Shown in pieces: positions 18,901 to 28,095 of a stretch of DNA of 64,000 bases. Position 1 is the stretch's first letter, and each line of letters opens with the position of its first letter. Position numbers and translations under genes: made by a program. The notes under the pieces are model-generated. The model worked only from the letters and a program-made list of their open reading frames with translations. It was not told the DNA's origin and did not search any database. Source of the stretch: CAVWDI01 sp963753725 (GTDB taxonomy: Bacteria; Chloroflexota; Anaerolineae; Anaerolineales; UBA4823); NCBI GenBank assembly GCA_963753725.1, contig CAVWDI010000021.1, positions 186,001 to 250,000 of the forward strand, written 5' to 3'.

Positions 18901-19468
18901 GAGCTTGAAAGTTTGTCCCAGAGGAAAGTCTTAGCCTGGACAGGTGCCGGGACCCGCCATCTCGGTGCTGCCCTTGCCCTGTTGGGGCAGACTGAAGAAG
19001 GAATTGCTATAATGCAGGAGGGGATAGGGGAATGCAGGTCTTTAGATATTCTCTGCAACTTTACCGGCACACTCACTTTTTTGGCGGAAGCGCAAATAAA
19101 GAAAGGTGAAATTGAGGAAGGGTTACACACCATTGAAGACGCGTGTGCAATGGTGGAAAGTACAGGCGAACGCAACTGGGAAGCGGAACTGTGGAGGATG
19201 CGAGCGCAACTGCTGCAGATGAAAGGAGATGAAGCCGGCGCCGAAGCCAGCCTGTTGAAATCTATCCAGGTCGCACAGGGGCAAAATGCCAAATCATGGG
19301 AACTTCGTTCCACTGTTGACTTAGCCCGTTTATGGCAGAAGCAGGGTAAGCTGGATGAGGCGCGTAAAAATAATTGGAGAGATTTACCACTGGTTTACAG
19401 AGGGGTTTGACACACCTGATTTGCAGGAAGCTGGTTCTTTATTAAAGAACCTTTCCCAGGTAACATAA
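15953..19468 (+). pseudogene. BTAD/AAA/TPR (SARP-like) regulator, three frameshifts
   Basis: Paralog of the gene at the left edge. Order of parts: a winged helix at residues 1-90 (LLGQFKLQSGD), a bacterial transcriptional activator domain at about 95-240 (RGELLPGFYNEWV), an AAA ATPase with Walker A VTGEAGSGKTALI near 300 and Walker B MVIMLDDLQWAD near 460, then TPR repeats. Start is GTG at 15953; the upstream ATG runs into a stop. The frame breaks near 18285 (LLQFSSRNP stop), near 18690 and in an A run near 19370. The end, IYHWFTEGFDTPDLQEAGS, is recovered in frame to a TAA at 19466-19468, about 1170 codons in all. Uninterrupted parts are 15953-18301, about 18290-18690 and about 18690-19370. 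Confidence 0.85.
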
Positions 19469-19520
19469 ACAAAAACAAGTTGTTATATTTTCATTTTACA
19501 AGACAATAAGGAGATCTAAT

Positions 19521-20522
19521 ATGGCTTTCAATTTACGCAACAGAAGTTTTGTAAAACTCCTGGATTTCACTCCCGAAGAGATCAAATTCCTGCTCAAGCT
19601 GTCAGCCGACCTGAAAGCTGCCAAGTACGGCGGTTACGAACAGCCAACCCTGACCGGCAAGAATATCGCATTGATCTTTGAGAAATCTTCGACCCGCACG
19701 CGCACTGCCTTTGAAGTCGCAGCTTACGATCAGGGCGCCCATGTCACCTACCTGGGTCCCAGCGGCTCGCAGATTGGTCATAAGGAGACCATGAAAGACA
19801 CCGCCCGGGTGCTGGGGCGGTCTTATGACGGCATCGAGTACCGCGGCTTCGCCCAGGCGACCGTTGAGACGCTGGCTGAGTTTGCCGGCGTACCCGTCTG
19901 GAACGGCCTGACCGACGAGTTTCACCCCACCCAGATCCTGGCGGATGTGCTCACCATGACCGAACACAGCTACAAGGACCTGCCGGAAATTGCTTTTACC
20001 TTCATGGGCGACGCGCGCAACAACATGGGCAATTCGCTCATGGTTGGTGGATGCAAGCTGGGGATGGACGTTCGCTTATGTGCACCCAAATCAAATTGGC
20101 CGCAGGAGGACTTGATCGAAATCTGCCGCGAGATCGCCGACCAGACCGGCGCTCGCCTAACAATAACCGATGATGTAGCTGAGGGCATCAAGGGTGTTGA
20201 TTACTTGTACACGGACGTATGGGTCTCGATGGGTGAACCGGCTTCAGTTTGGGAAGAACGCACCAAACTGCTGCTGCCATACCAGGTAAATGCGAAAGCC
20301 ATGCAGCTGACGGGCAACCCGGAAGTCAAGTTCTTACACTGCTTGCCTGCCTTCCACAACCGCGACACCAAGATTGGTGAAGAGATGTATCAAAAGTTCG
20401 GACTTGAGAGCATGGAGGTCACCGAGGAAGTCTTTGAGTCCGAAGCTTCGATCGTGTTCGATGAGGCTGAGAACCGCATGCACACCATAAAAGCCATCAT
20501 GGTGGCAACATTGGGTGATTAA
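19521..20522 (+). CDS. argF: Ornithine carbamoyltransferase
   Basis: A 333-residue enzyme transferring a carbamoyl group to ornithine to give citrulline (arginine synthesis or, in reverse, the arginine deiminase pathway). The carbamoyl phosphate motif FEKSSTRTRTAFEVA is near residue 52, HPTQILADVLT near 135, and the ornithine-site HCLPAFHNRDT near 272. Full length, with a good RBS (AAGGAG). No other arginine genes are beside it, so whether it is biosynthetic or catabolic cannot be decided from context; the sequence is typical OTCase rather than the putrescine or oxamate type. Confidence 0.95.
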   Translation: MAFNLRNRSFVKLLDFTPEEIKFLLKLSADLKAAKYGGYEQPTLTGKNIALIFEKSSTRTRTAFEVAAYDQGAHVTYLGPSGSQIGHKETMKDTARVLGRSYDGIEYRGFAQATVETLAEFAGVPVWNGLTDEFHPTQILADVLTMTEHSYKDLPEIAFTFMGDARNNMGNSLMVGGCKLGMDVRLCAPKSNWPQEDLIEICREIADQTGARLTITDDVAEGIKGVDYLYTDVWVSMGEPASVWEERTKLLLPYQVNAKAMQLTGNPEVKFLHCLPAFHNRDTKIGEEMYQKFGLESMEVTEEVFESEASIVFDEAENRMHTIKAIMVATLGD

Positions 20523-20669
20523 TTAGATTTAAATGTCGATCTGAGACGCAAAATCGAAGACGAAATGATGAAGAATCTGATATTTATGTTCGAATAGATT
20601 CTTCTACTTTATAATCTTATAAATTATTGGTTCACCACACTTAAACAAAATACCAAAGAGGAGATCCGC

Positions 20670-22088
20670 ATGCTAGAGAACAGACACGCACCAACAAGGA
20701 TTTCACGTAAAGAAAGCAAAACAAAAGGCAAGGCGCTTCGTGAACGCGTCCCGCGCGCAAGCCATGCCGTTTGGCTGCCAACCTTCGACCGCCCCGATCC
20801 AATCAGCCTGCTCCAGCAGCAGGACGAAGGACGCATCCAGGATTTATTACCCATCAAATACGGCCGCATGCTCGAATCGCCTTTTACCTTCCTGCGCGGG
20901 TCGGCGGTTGTTATGGCCAATGACCTGTCTGCCAGCCCGGCTACGGGGATCCAGGCGGTAATATGCGGAGACGCTCATTTGTCCAATTTCGGCATATTCG
21001 CCACACCGGAGCGCAAGCTGGTATTCGACATAAATGATTTCGACGAGACTTATATTGGTCCCTGGGAATGGGACCTCAAGCGTTTAGCTGCCAGCGCGGT
21101 TGTCGCCGGGCGCAATAACGGATTTAAGGACAAGGTTTGTCGTGAATTGGCGATCGATGTGGCTGAAATCTACCGCAAGGCGATGCTGCGCTTCTCTCAG
21201 AGCTTGACCCTGGATGTGTGGTATTACCACGTCGATGTGGACGATGTCCAGATGGTATTCAATAAAACTTCCAAGCGGGCTGGGAAAAAATCCAAAAAAC
21301 TGGTTAAAAAAGCGCGCACCAAAACTCAGCAGCGCACCTTAAAAAAACTGACCTTTTTTGAGGATGGAAGACGGCGCATTAATCACGATCCACCCCTGCT
21401 GGTTCCCTTACGAGAAATGGGTTTCGAAAAGTATTTCAGTGAAGATGATCTTAAAAATTTGACTGAGCGCTCCTTAGAGGACACCTGGAAACAGTACCTG
21501 GAGAGTTTGCCTGTCGAACGCCGTTATCTTTTAAGTCATTATGAGGTAGCGGATGTCGCATTACGCGTGGGCGGGGTTGGCAGCGTCGGCACCCGCTGTA
21601 TGATCGCCCTGCTTGAAGGGAGTGGGGAGAACGACGCGCTCATTATGCAATTCAAGGAAGCAGGCAAATCAGTCCTCGAACCATTCCTTGGTGAAGGCAG
21701 CTACTCCAGCCACGGACAGCGGGTGGTGATTGGTCAGCGTTTGATGCAGGCCTCCAGCGATATCTTCCTGGGATGGCACTCCAGCCCATTTACGGGCCGC
21801 GATTTCTACTGGCGCCAGTTCAAAGACATGAAAGGTTCAGCAGAAATTTCAGCAATGGACGAAGTTAGTCTGAAATCTTATCTCGGAGTGTGCAGTGTTT
21901 GCCTGGCGCGCGCCCACGCCCGCACTGGTGATGAGGATGCTATATCGGGTTACCTGGGAAAGAACGATGCCTTCTCCCAGGCGATCGGTGATTTCGGAGT
22001 CGCCTACGCCGACCAAACCGAGCGCGATTTTGAACTGCTGGTAAAAGCGGTCGCTGAGGGCCACTTGCCCGCTGAGACGGGGATATAA
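20670..22088 (+). CDS. DUF2252 family protein
   Basis: A 472-residue DUF2252 protein. Recognisable blocks are FLRGSAVVMANDL, CGDAHLSNFGIFATPER, DINDFDETYIGPWEWDLKRLAAS and RVGGVGSVGTRC. The GDAHLxN and DxND blocks resemble the catalytic and metal-binding loops of aminoglycoside-phosphotransferase-like kinases, so a kinase-like fold is likely; the substrate is unknown. A strongly basic segment near residues 205-225 (KRAGKKSKKLVKKARTK) is an insertion in the middle. RBS GAGGAG is 5 bases before the ATG. Expressed alone. Confidence 0.88.
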   Translation: MLENRHAPTRISRKESKTKGKALRERVPRASHAVWLPTFDRPDPISLLQQQDEGRIQDLLPIKYGRMLESPFTFLRGSAVVMANDLSASPATGIQAVICGDAHLSNFGIFATPERKLVFDINDFDETYIGPWEWDLKRLAASAVVAGRNNGFKDKVCRELAIDVAEIYRKAMLRFSQSLTLDVWYYHVDVDDVQMVFNKTSKRAGKKSKKLVKKARTKTQQRTLKKLTFFEDGRRRINHDPPLLVPLREMGFEKYFSEDDLKNLTERSLEDTWKQYLESLPVERRYLLSHYEVADVALRVGGVGSVGTRCMIALLEGSGENDALIMQFKEAGKSVLEPFLGEGSYSSHGQRVVIGQRLMQASSDIFLGWHSSPFTGRDFYWRQFKDMKGSAEISAMDEVSLKSYLGVCSVCLARAHARTGDEDAISGYLGKNDAFSQAIGDFGVAYADQTERDFELLVKAVAEGHLPAETGI

Positions 22089-22303
22089 AACGAACTGAAT
22101 GAAAAGAAGCAGGCTAGTGTGCATTTGCTGATTCTCGACTTAGATCCGGTCAGCGAGACCGATCACCAGTGACTGCTCGAGATATCCAGGGCATTGAGAT
22201 CGTCGGCATCGCCCACAGCAAACGCGGTGCCATCCAACAGGCGGAGAGCGCCTATCCGGATTGAAGTTTCTCACGAGCTTATCGCTGGAATATTTACTCA
22301 AAA

Positions 22304-22332
22304 GAGCTGTCCTACTTTGGGACAGCCCTTTT
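22304..22332. terminator. Stem-loop terminator GCTGTCC/GGACAGC
   Basis: GCTGTCC (22306-22312) pairs with GGACAGC (22320-22326) and is followed by CCTTTT on the plus strand. It fits termination after the DUF2252 gene. Related hairpins occur at 27074 and 27914. Confidence 0.6.
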
Positions 22333-22369
22333 ACTGTATATTAAAGAGATATTGTTTTTTAGATCAGGC

Positions 22370-22399
22370 GTATGCTGCGGGGGAGATCCCGCAGCATAC
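22370..22399. other. Perfect 12-bp hairpin
   Basis: GTATGCTGCGGG at 22370-22381 and CCCGCAGCATAC at 22388-22399 form a perfect 12-base-pair stem with a six-base loop. It lies just past the end of the minus-strand small gene at 22429. Neither side has a T run, so it may be a structural rather than a classical terminator. Confidence 0.5.
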
Positions 22400-22428
22400 A
22401 CCACAATCTAAGGCGCGGACAACTTGTC

Positions 22429-22641
22429 CTACCTGAGAATTTGCCTGAAATAGAGCCCTGTTTCCCCTTTCTGCCCCTTAGACCTGCCCTGGATAAGATT
22501 CTTCGTATACTTAAAGATGTTGCCAATAACAACAAAGGGTGGATTTGTCATTTGGGCATATTGTTCCTCTTTGATTTGAGAAACCATTTCAACCCTGTGG
22601 TGTTCTTGCGCTGTTAAATCCAGCATACTGGCCATTTGCAT
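22429..22641 (-). CDS. Small hypothetical protein (70 aa)
   Basis: I do not recognise this protein. The case for a real gene is a strong RBS (AAGGAG six bases before the ATG), an isolated position and a stem-loop just after the stop. The sequence is hydrophilic, with a charged N-terminal half (LTAQEHHRVEMVSQIKEEQY) and a basic C-terminal tail (GRSKGQKGETGLYF). No signal peptide, membrane segment or metal motif is seen. Confidence 0.45.
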   Translation of the reverse strand: MQMASMLDLTAQEHHRVEMVSQIKEEQYAQMTNPPFVVIGNIFKYTKNLIQGRSKGQKGETGLYFRQILR

Positions 22642-22821
22642 TGTGCGCTCCTTTCCGTAAATCGGGTAAAGGTTCAGATTGTGGTTTTTTCTGGAGGTAG
22701 TTTATATGATTAATTAGGTATCCGTCATCCCCTAAATTAGGTATCTTTATTAATATTTGGATGGAATTAAATAAAATTCCGCCCGGGGCGGAAATATCTA
22801 CTTTTCAATGACCTGAACAGG

Positions 22822-25218
22822 TTAAATCAATCCCAAATCCCTGGCTCGTTGGACAGCCTCCATCCGGCGGTGAACGTCAAGTTTCCTGTAAATATTCTTA
22901 ATATGCGTTCTGGCTGTACTTGTTGTAATATTCAGCTCAGTGGATATTTCCGCACTGCTCAAACTCGTCCCTAACAGACGCAGCACCTCCAGTTCCCGCT
23001 CGCTCAACGGTTCCAATATCGTCCCGTTGGGGAGTTGTTCCATTTCCCTTCTTCGTTTAACCAGTTCTTTATAAGAGACAGGCGATTTTTCCAGGGCGAA
23101 ATCGACAGCCTGATTATAGTTCAAATTTTTACCTGTGTCCAAAGCTGCTTCAAATGTATTTTCATCCAACTGCTCCCGAATGATGATTATATAGCGATCT
23201 ATCTCCCCCCGATCCGCCGGCTGCAGTTTCAGAGAAATGCTGTTGAACATCGCTTCGGATGCGCCCAGTAAAATCGCCGCTCTTCTTGCTTTTCCTGAAG
23301 CGGCAGTGGGACCGCATAATAGGGAAAGAGCGATAGCGGTATGGTATTTAAAGTTTAAGTTCGAATAATAAGGACACTCCAGCGCGGATATATTCTTCGG
23401 CCAGCGCATAATCTCCCTGGTGCTGGGCGACGGAACCGAGATTGATAAGCGCAATCCCTTCACGTCGAATGTTCCCAGATTTCCGGCACAATCGCAGCGC
23501 CTCTTCATAAGCCTGCTTAGCGCGTGGGTAGTCCTTCATGAGCCGGGACAATTCACCAATCTGGTTGTAGCTCCATGCCAATCCCAGTGTGTCATCAACC
23601 TCTTTGAACAGTTTAATAGCTTCCTCACATAATTCTAAACCTTCCTGGTAATCATCCGGATGAGTAGTCGCATGTGCGCTCAACCAGAATAATGACCAGG
23701 CCCAATTTGCCTTATCCTGATTTTCTTGAGCGATGGAAAGCGCAGCTTGACTCCAATCGATGCCGCGCTGATGGTCACCGTATACAAAAGCCAGCATGCT
23801 GGCTTTATTAAGAACCCTGGCTTGAACATTTGGAGGGCTAAAAGTAATATATTCCAGGGCGTCTTCGAACCACCGCCTGCCATCAGAGACCGGGCCTTCG
23901 TAATACCAGAATTCCGCCAGCGCTGCCACAAAGCGCAAGCCCAACTCAGGCGCAGCGCCAGCAAGAGACCACGATAATGCCAGCCGTATATTGTCATATT
24001 CCAGTTTGAGTCGAGCCGACCAATGTGCATGTCTGGGGCCGCTCAACTCTGGCTCTGCTTGTTCTGCCAATTCAACGAAGTAGTTTGCATGGCGCTCTTG
24101 AAGGTCATTCAATTCGCCTGAGTTCAGCAATTGTTCATGAGCATACTGGTGGATCGTTTCCAGCATAACAAAACGAGGTTCTCCACCCAGACCTTCACTT
24201 TTATCGATCAGACTTTTATTGTGCAGAGATTAAGCAGGCTCAATGCGTTTGATTTAATATTCTGGCAGCACACAACTTCTACAGCTTCAATCGAGCGTCC
24301 GCCTTGAAATACCCCCAGACGGGAGAAAAACCACTTTTCTTCATCATCAAGTAATTTATAACTCCAATCGATCGCAGCCCGCATGGTTTGATGTCGTGCG
24401 GATAGATCACGAGGACCGTCCGTTAAGGTCATTAAAGAATTTTCAAGCTGGGAGAGTAAATAGCTTGGTGAAAAGATTTTAATCCGGGCGGCTGCCAGCT
24501 CAATGGCCAGAGGCAGTCCATCCAGATAGCGGCAGATGGATGCCACATCGGGTGCATTTTCGGGGGTTATACTGTAATCAGGATTAACAGCCGTAGCTCG
24601 ATGTGTGAACAAGGAGATGGATTCGTTTGCTGAAAGTGATTTTAAGGAATTTCTCCTGATTCACCGGGCAGCGAAAGCGGTGGGACAGGGAAAATTTGCT
24701 CCCCATATAACCGCAAATCCTCACGGCTGGTAACCAGCAGGTTGAGTTTTGATGTATCGCTAATGAGTTGGTTAACAATCGAAACCGCATCCGATTATCT
24801 GCTCGAAATTATCCAGGATCAATAAACATTGACGGGTATATAGTATGTTGAGGATGCCTTCCATAAGTGATTGGTGGGGCGCTTCTTTGATTCCTAATAC
24901 CCTGGCGATTCGTGCCGGAACCAGCTCCGGGTCAGATATGGGCGCCAGATCGATAAAGTAAACCCCATCCGGGTACATGTGCGTTAGTTCAGCCCCAACT
25001 TGTAAGGCCAGACGCGTTTTTCCCACGCCTCCAGGTCCGGTCAAGGTAAGCAATCGAATTTGTGGGGCTTTGAGCAGATTGCTGATTTTCTTTATTTCAC
25101 GTTCCCTGCCGATAAATGAGGTCACCTAGAGAGGCAGGTTGTTCAGCACGCTGAAAACGCCATTGTTTTCGCTGGCAGCAAACTGCTGAGTGTCGATATC
25201 CTGGTTTAACTCTTTCAT
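22822..25218 (-). pseudogene. AfsR/LuxR-type NB-ARC ATPase regulator, decayed
   Basis: Remains of an approximately 800-residue cytoplasmic regulator: an NB-ARC ATPase (Walker A TGPGGVGKTRLALQV, Walker B LLILDNFEQI), a DGLPLAIELAAARI block, helical repeats (ETIHQYAHEQLLNSGEL and on), and a C-terminal LuxR helix-turn-helix (LSERELEVLRLLGTSLSSAE). The gene starts at the ATG at 25218 (MKELNQDIDTQQF). An amber codon at 25126-25128 interrupts NNLPL-stop-VTSFIGRE, where the family usually has Gln, and further frame breaks occur near 24780, 24620, 24200 and 23360. A nonsense change plus several indels argues for a true pseudogene. It lies beside an IS110 element. Confidence 0.82.
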
Positions 25219-25416
25219 GAGTTATTGTGGTTTGTTCGTATTATTCGAGGTAAATCTACACATGGCTATTATAAACAACTCCCCGAAAAGTTGGCAGGAA
25301 ATTCTGCATTTTACCTGGTTTATCTTTAAGTTCAAATCTATTATTTTAAAGGTAATCAAACCGGAGCAGAAATCAACTGCTATTTTGTAAATTGGAGTAA
25401 AAAAATATCGCTGTGT

Positions 25417-25520
25417 CGAGCTTACGTGGTCCGATGCACGTCATTTCGTGCGTTGGACCTGCGAAGCGTCTCGCTCGCGAAGCATACCGCAGAATGAGGG
25501 AATTCTTCGCAGATTTGGTG
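25417..25520. repeat. REP-like palindromic sequence next to IS110
   Basis: GGTCC (25428-25432) and GCACG (25436-25440) pair with CGTGC (25447-25451) and GGACC (25455-25459), giving a two-part stem with a symmetric internal loop. CTGCGAAG (25459-25466) pairs with CTTCGCAG (25505-25512). The reverse strand contains TCATTCTGCGGTATGCTTCG, like the dispersed repeats elsewhere in this window. It could be the repeat into which the IS inserted or part of the element's left end. Confidence 0.5.
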
Positions 25521-25567
25521 TGTTTTAATAAATATTCTAAATGGATAAGACCAGGTGATAGGATGAA

Positions 25568-25633
25568 AGCGTTCTCCTCTCATGCTAAACTGAGAGTGTC
25601 CAATAAACTCAGTAACATAAAAGGAGAGACGCT
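25568..25633 (+). ncRNA. Structured leader covering the IS110 ribosome-binding site
   Basis: AGCGTTCTCCT (25568-25578) can pair, with one bulge, with AGGAGAGACGCT (25622-25633), which contains the transposase Shine-Dalgarno sequence and ends at the ATG. Inside, ACTGAG (25589-25594) pairs with CTCAGT (25608-25613) around a 13-base loop. IS110 elements encode a bridge RNA in the DNA before the transposase, so this could be the end of such an RNA or a translation-limiting leader. The guide loops were not identified. Confidence 0.4.
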
Positions 25634-26710
25634 ATGTACCCATTTTATCTCGGAATCGACTTACACCTCAAGAGAACCTATATGGTTTTGATGAACCAAA
25701 CAGGTGAGGTGATCGATGAACGGCGCATTTCGAATAACGAAATCGAAGAATATCTAGTCGAAAATGTGCCCAAAGACACACACGCTGTGATGGAAGCTAC
25801 TCGCAACTGGGCATTTATGTATGATCACTTATCCCAACATGTTGAGAGAGTAGATCTGGCCCATCCGAAAGAACTGAAAGCCATCTCCTCTGCAGTGGTA
25901 AAGGCGGACCATATCGATGCCAAGGTGCTTGCCAACCTGGCTCGTCTGGACTTTTTACCGACCTCATATGCAGCTCCAAAAGACATTCGTGATTTGCGAA
26001 CGTACATCCGGCATCGGGATCAATTGGTACGAATGCGCACACAGGTCAAGAATCGCACCCATGCGGTCCTGGCCAGCTACAATATCGCATCTCCAGTAAG
26101 TGATCTTTTTGGTGTCGAAGGTCGAGAGTTTCTGGAAGAAGTCATGCAGACCAAACTTCGAACAGCTGCCAAAAAGGTTCTACACGACCATCTTTACCTG
26201 ATTGACGAATTGAGTAAGCAAATTGAAATCGTAGAAGCAGAGATAAAACTTAGCCCGGAACAAAACCAGATGGTACGTTTGCTTAAGACCGTGCCGGGTA
26301 TTGGTCAAGTCACCGCCACAACGATCATGGCTGAGATCGGTGATATCCACCGTTTCCATTCTGCCAAGGCATTATGCAATTGGGCTGGGTTGACACCCAA
26401 AATTCACAGCAGTGATGTTATTGTGAGGCATGGGCGTATCTCGAAACAAGGTTCATCTTTGTTACGAGGAGCTATGACCAGAGCAGCGACCGTTGCGAGT
26501 TGCAGCAGCAAACGCTGGTATGTGGTTCACGAAAACTTGCTTCCTCGTTGTGGCAAGGTAGCTGCCAAAGTGGCTGTAGCTCGACGCTTATTAACCGTCG
26601 TCTTCTATATGCTCAAGCGCATGGAGCCTTACCAGGAAGATTATGGAAGAAACATCCAGGGGACCGGTGAACCTGTTGCGTTGCATGGTTCTTTGAAACC
26701 GACCAGGTGA
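25634..26710 (+). CDS. IS110-family transposase (DEDD recombinase)
   Basis: A 358-residue recombinase. The N-terminal RuvC-like DEDD domain shows FYLGIDLHLKRTYM (first Asp), HAVMEATRNW (Glu) and KADHIDAKVLANLA (Asp pair). The C-terminal Transposase_20 domain shows LLKTVPGIGQVTATTIMAEIG and WAGLTPKIHSS, with the conserved Ser of the IS110 C-terminal domain probably in KQGSSLLRGAM. Length is normal and the frame intact. RBS AAAGGAGAG sits in a predicted stem (25568-25633). In IS110 elements target and donor choice are made by a bridge RNA; here the upstream DNA is the place to look. Confidence 0.93.
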   Translation: MYPFYLGIDLHLKRTYMVLMNQTGEVIDERRISNNEIEEYLVENVPKDTHAVMEATRNWAFMYDHLSQHVERVDLAHPKELKAISSAVVKADHIDAKVLANLARLDFLPTSYAAPKDIRDLRTYIRHRDQLVRMRTQVKNRTHAVLASYNIASPVSDLFGVEGREFLEEVMQTKLRTAAKKVLHDHLYLIDELSKQIEIVEAEIKLSPEQNQMVRLLKTVPGIGQVTATTIMAEIGDIHRFHSAKALCNWAGLTPKIHSSDVIVRHGRISKQGSSLLRGAMTRAATVASCSSKRWYVVHENLLPRCGKVAAKVAVARRLLTVVFYMLKRMEPYQEDYGRNIQGTGEPVALHGSLKPTR

Positions 26711-27248
26711 TGAGGACACCGGTCCAGATTGGAGCCCATAGTGGTGCTGGACTTCCTGGATTGAAGTCTGATCGGATAGATAATTCGATTGAAGCACGTT
26801 TAGATGCCTGAATTATGCTCGGTATTAGTGGTGTGAAAACAACACTGTTGGGCAAGAATTCGTAAGGCGACAACTGGATCAAAACATTCTTTAATAGAAA
26901 AAGAAGATGATGGATGGGGCTAAATCCCTTTCCTGTTCTACAATCATGCGAATTGAAAGATTTTTAATGCTTTACCCTTGACGAACGCTTTCTTAGATGC
27001 AACGCCATTGGAAATTTCATCACACCACCTAACCCTAGAAAACAAATATATCCCCAACCACTGTTAATTCAAAAGAGCCACCCCACCGTTGGGACAGCTC
27101 TTGTTGATTTTTCGTAAAAACTGCTTACGACTTTGGGCTGGATATTTTCGTGATTTCCGATCCGGGAATAATCTCTCGATCACTCCCGGTCAATGGACCC
27201 TCACCCGTGATCACATACACAAACCAGCCCAGAATTGATTTTATAGGA
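26711..27248. other. Non-coding stretch after IS110
   Basis: No credible gene. The first part probably holds the right end of the IS110 element. The last 150 bases (from about 27110, GACTTTGGGCTG through ATCCGGGAATAAT and CCCGGTCAATGGACCCTCA) are repeated almost exactly at 27965-28055, as part of the duplication that also contains the following membrane-protein gene. Confidence 0.5.
27074..27102. terminator. AGAGC...GCTCT hairpin
   Basis: AGAGC and GCTCT flank CACCCCACCGTTGGGACA, forming an imperfect stem downstream of the membrane-protein gene at 27249. It belongs to the same hairpin family as 22304 and 27914. Confidence 0.45.
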
Positions 27249-27617
27249 TTATATTGCTATCCCTAACAAACCGAGCAGCCAGGCAATCGCCCAGCTGACG
27301 ACAGCCATGGCAATCGCTGCTACGATTGCGCCAACAAAACCTTCCACCTTTAATCCTGACAGGAACCTGTCGGCCAGCAGCAGCACCACGGCAGCAACAA
27401 TCAGCATGATGATAAATCCTAACCATCCTCCGCCGATACTGATACCCAGAACACCGAGCAGCCACATAACGACTGCGGTGATAATGGCGATCACGATGGC
27501 TGCAATAATTGCGCTTCCGTAACCATCTACCGAAAGACCAAGGCCAAGCTTACTTACAATCCATATAACAACAGCTGCAACGAGAATTGCTATAATTAAA
27601 TTAATCAAAATACCCAT
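27249..27617 (-). CDS. Four-helix membrane protein, phage holin family 4-like (copy 1)
   Basis: A 122-residue, very hydrophobic protein with four predicted membrane helices and two internal similar halves: GLGLSVDGYGSAIIAAIVIA and GLKVEGFVGAIVAAIAMAVV. The VDGxGxAIxAAxV pattern is that of the Phage_holin_4_2/DUF360 family of small membrane proteins, widespread on chromosomes and not tied to prophages. No phage genes are nearby, so a lysis role is unlikely. RBS GGAGAAATT precedes the ATG. A paralog lies at 28096-28467, with matching upstream and downstream sequence. Confidence 0.8.
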   Translation of the reverse strand: MGILINLIIAILVAAVVIWIVSKLGLGLSVDGYGSAIIAAIVIAIITAVVMWLLGVLGISIGGGWLGFIIMLIVAAVVLLLADRFLSGLKVEGFVGAIVAAIAMAVVSWAIAWLLGLLGIAI

Positions 27618-27656
27618 ATTAATTTCTCCTATGAAATGATAAGTTTAGAATGAGGG

Positions 27657-27674
27657 TTTCCAAAGATGGTTAAT
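27657..27674 (-). promoter_or_regulatory. Conserved upstream motif, copy 1
   Basis: On the reverse strand ATTAACCATCTTTGGAAA, 40 bases before the start of the membrane-protein gene. It differs by one base from the copies at 28507 and 53193. Confidence 0.5.
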
Positions 27675-27913
27675 GATACATTAAAAATGGGATTATGGCA
27701 ATCCCCCATTTAACCAAGGTATAGTTGGTAATACAAAATAATCATTCCATTAAATTGGGATGAGTAATTTCCTATATATCCTGTAATTTTTTTCAATTAA
27801 ATCTCGCCCATGTGTCAACAGAGTTCAGCTCCCAATGCGATGCATAATCAGTGTCTCCAATCATGATCTTATTCTTTTGACACAGAGTGGACTATGACCT
27901 GTGACAAACTAGA

Positions 27914-27945
27914 AGAGCCGTCTCAATTTTGAGACAGCTCTTTTT
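27914..27945. terminator. Strong AGAGC(C/T)GTCTCAA hairpin terminator
   Basis: AGAGCCGTCTCAA pairs with TTGAGACAGCTCT with one mismatch, followed by TTTTT on the plus strand. It lies between the two membrane-protein copies and would stop readthrough from the second copy. Confidence 0.65.
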
Positions 27946-28095
27946 GATTATTCGTATTAATATCTTACGACTTTGGGCTGTTTTATTGTTTTGTGATTTC
28001 AGATCCGGGAATAATATCTCGATCTCTCCCGGTCAATGGACCCTCATCCCATGATCACTGAATGAAACCAACCCAGAACATAATTTGTGGTTTTG

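Larger units (their letters stand above)
25417..26780 (+). mobile_element. IS110-family insertion element
   Basis: One complete transposase gene with structured non-coding DNA before it and unassigned sequence after it. IS110 elements have no terminal inverted repeats, so the exact ends cannot be fixed from one copy; the limits given are estimates. The second IS110 in this window is a different type and does not help to set the ends. Confidence 0.55.

Noticed and set aside
22169..22264. Short plus-strand frame DIQGIEIVGIAHSKRGAIQQ after DUF2252
   Set aside because: Protein-like but only about 30 codons with no RBS and no recognisable family; possibly a gene relic.
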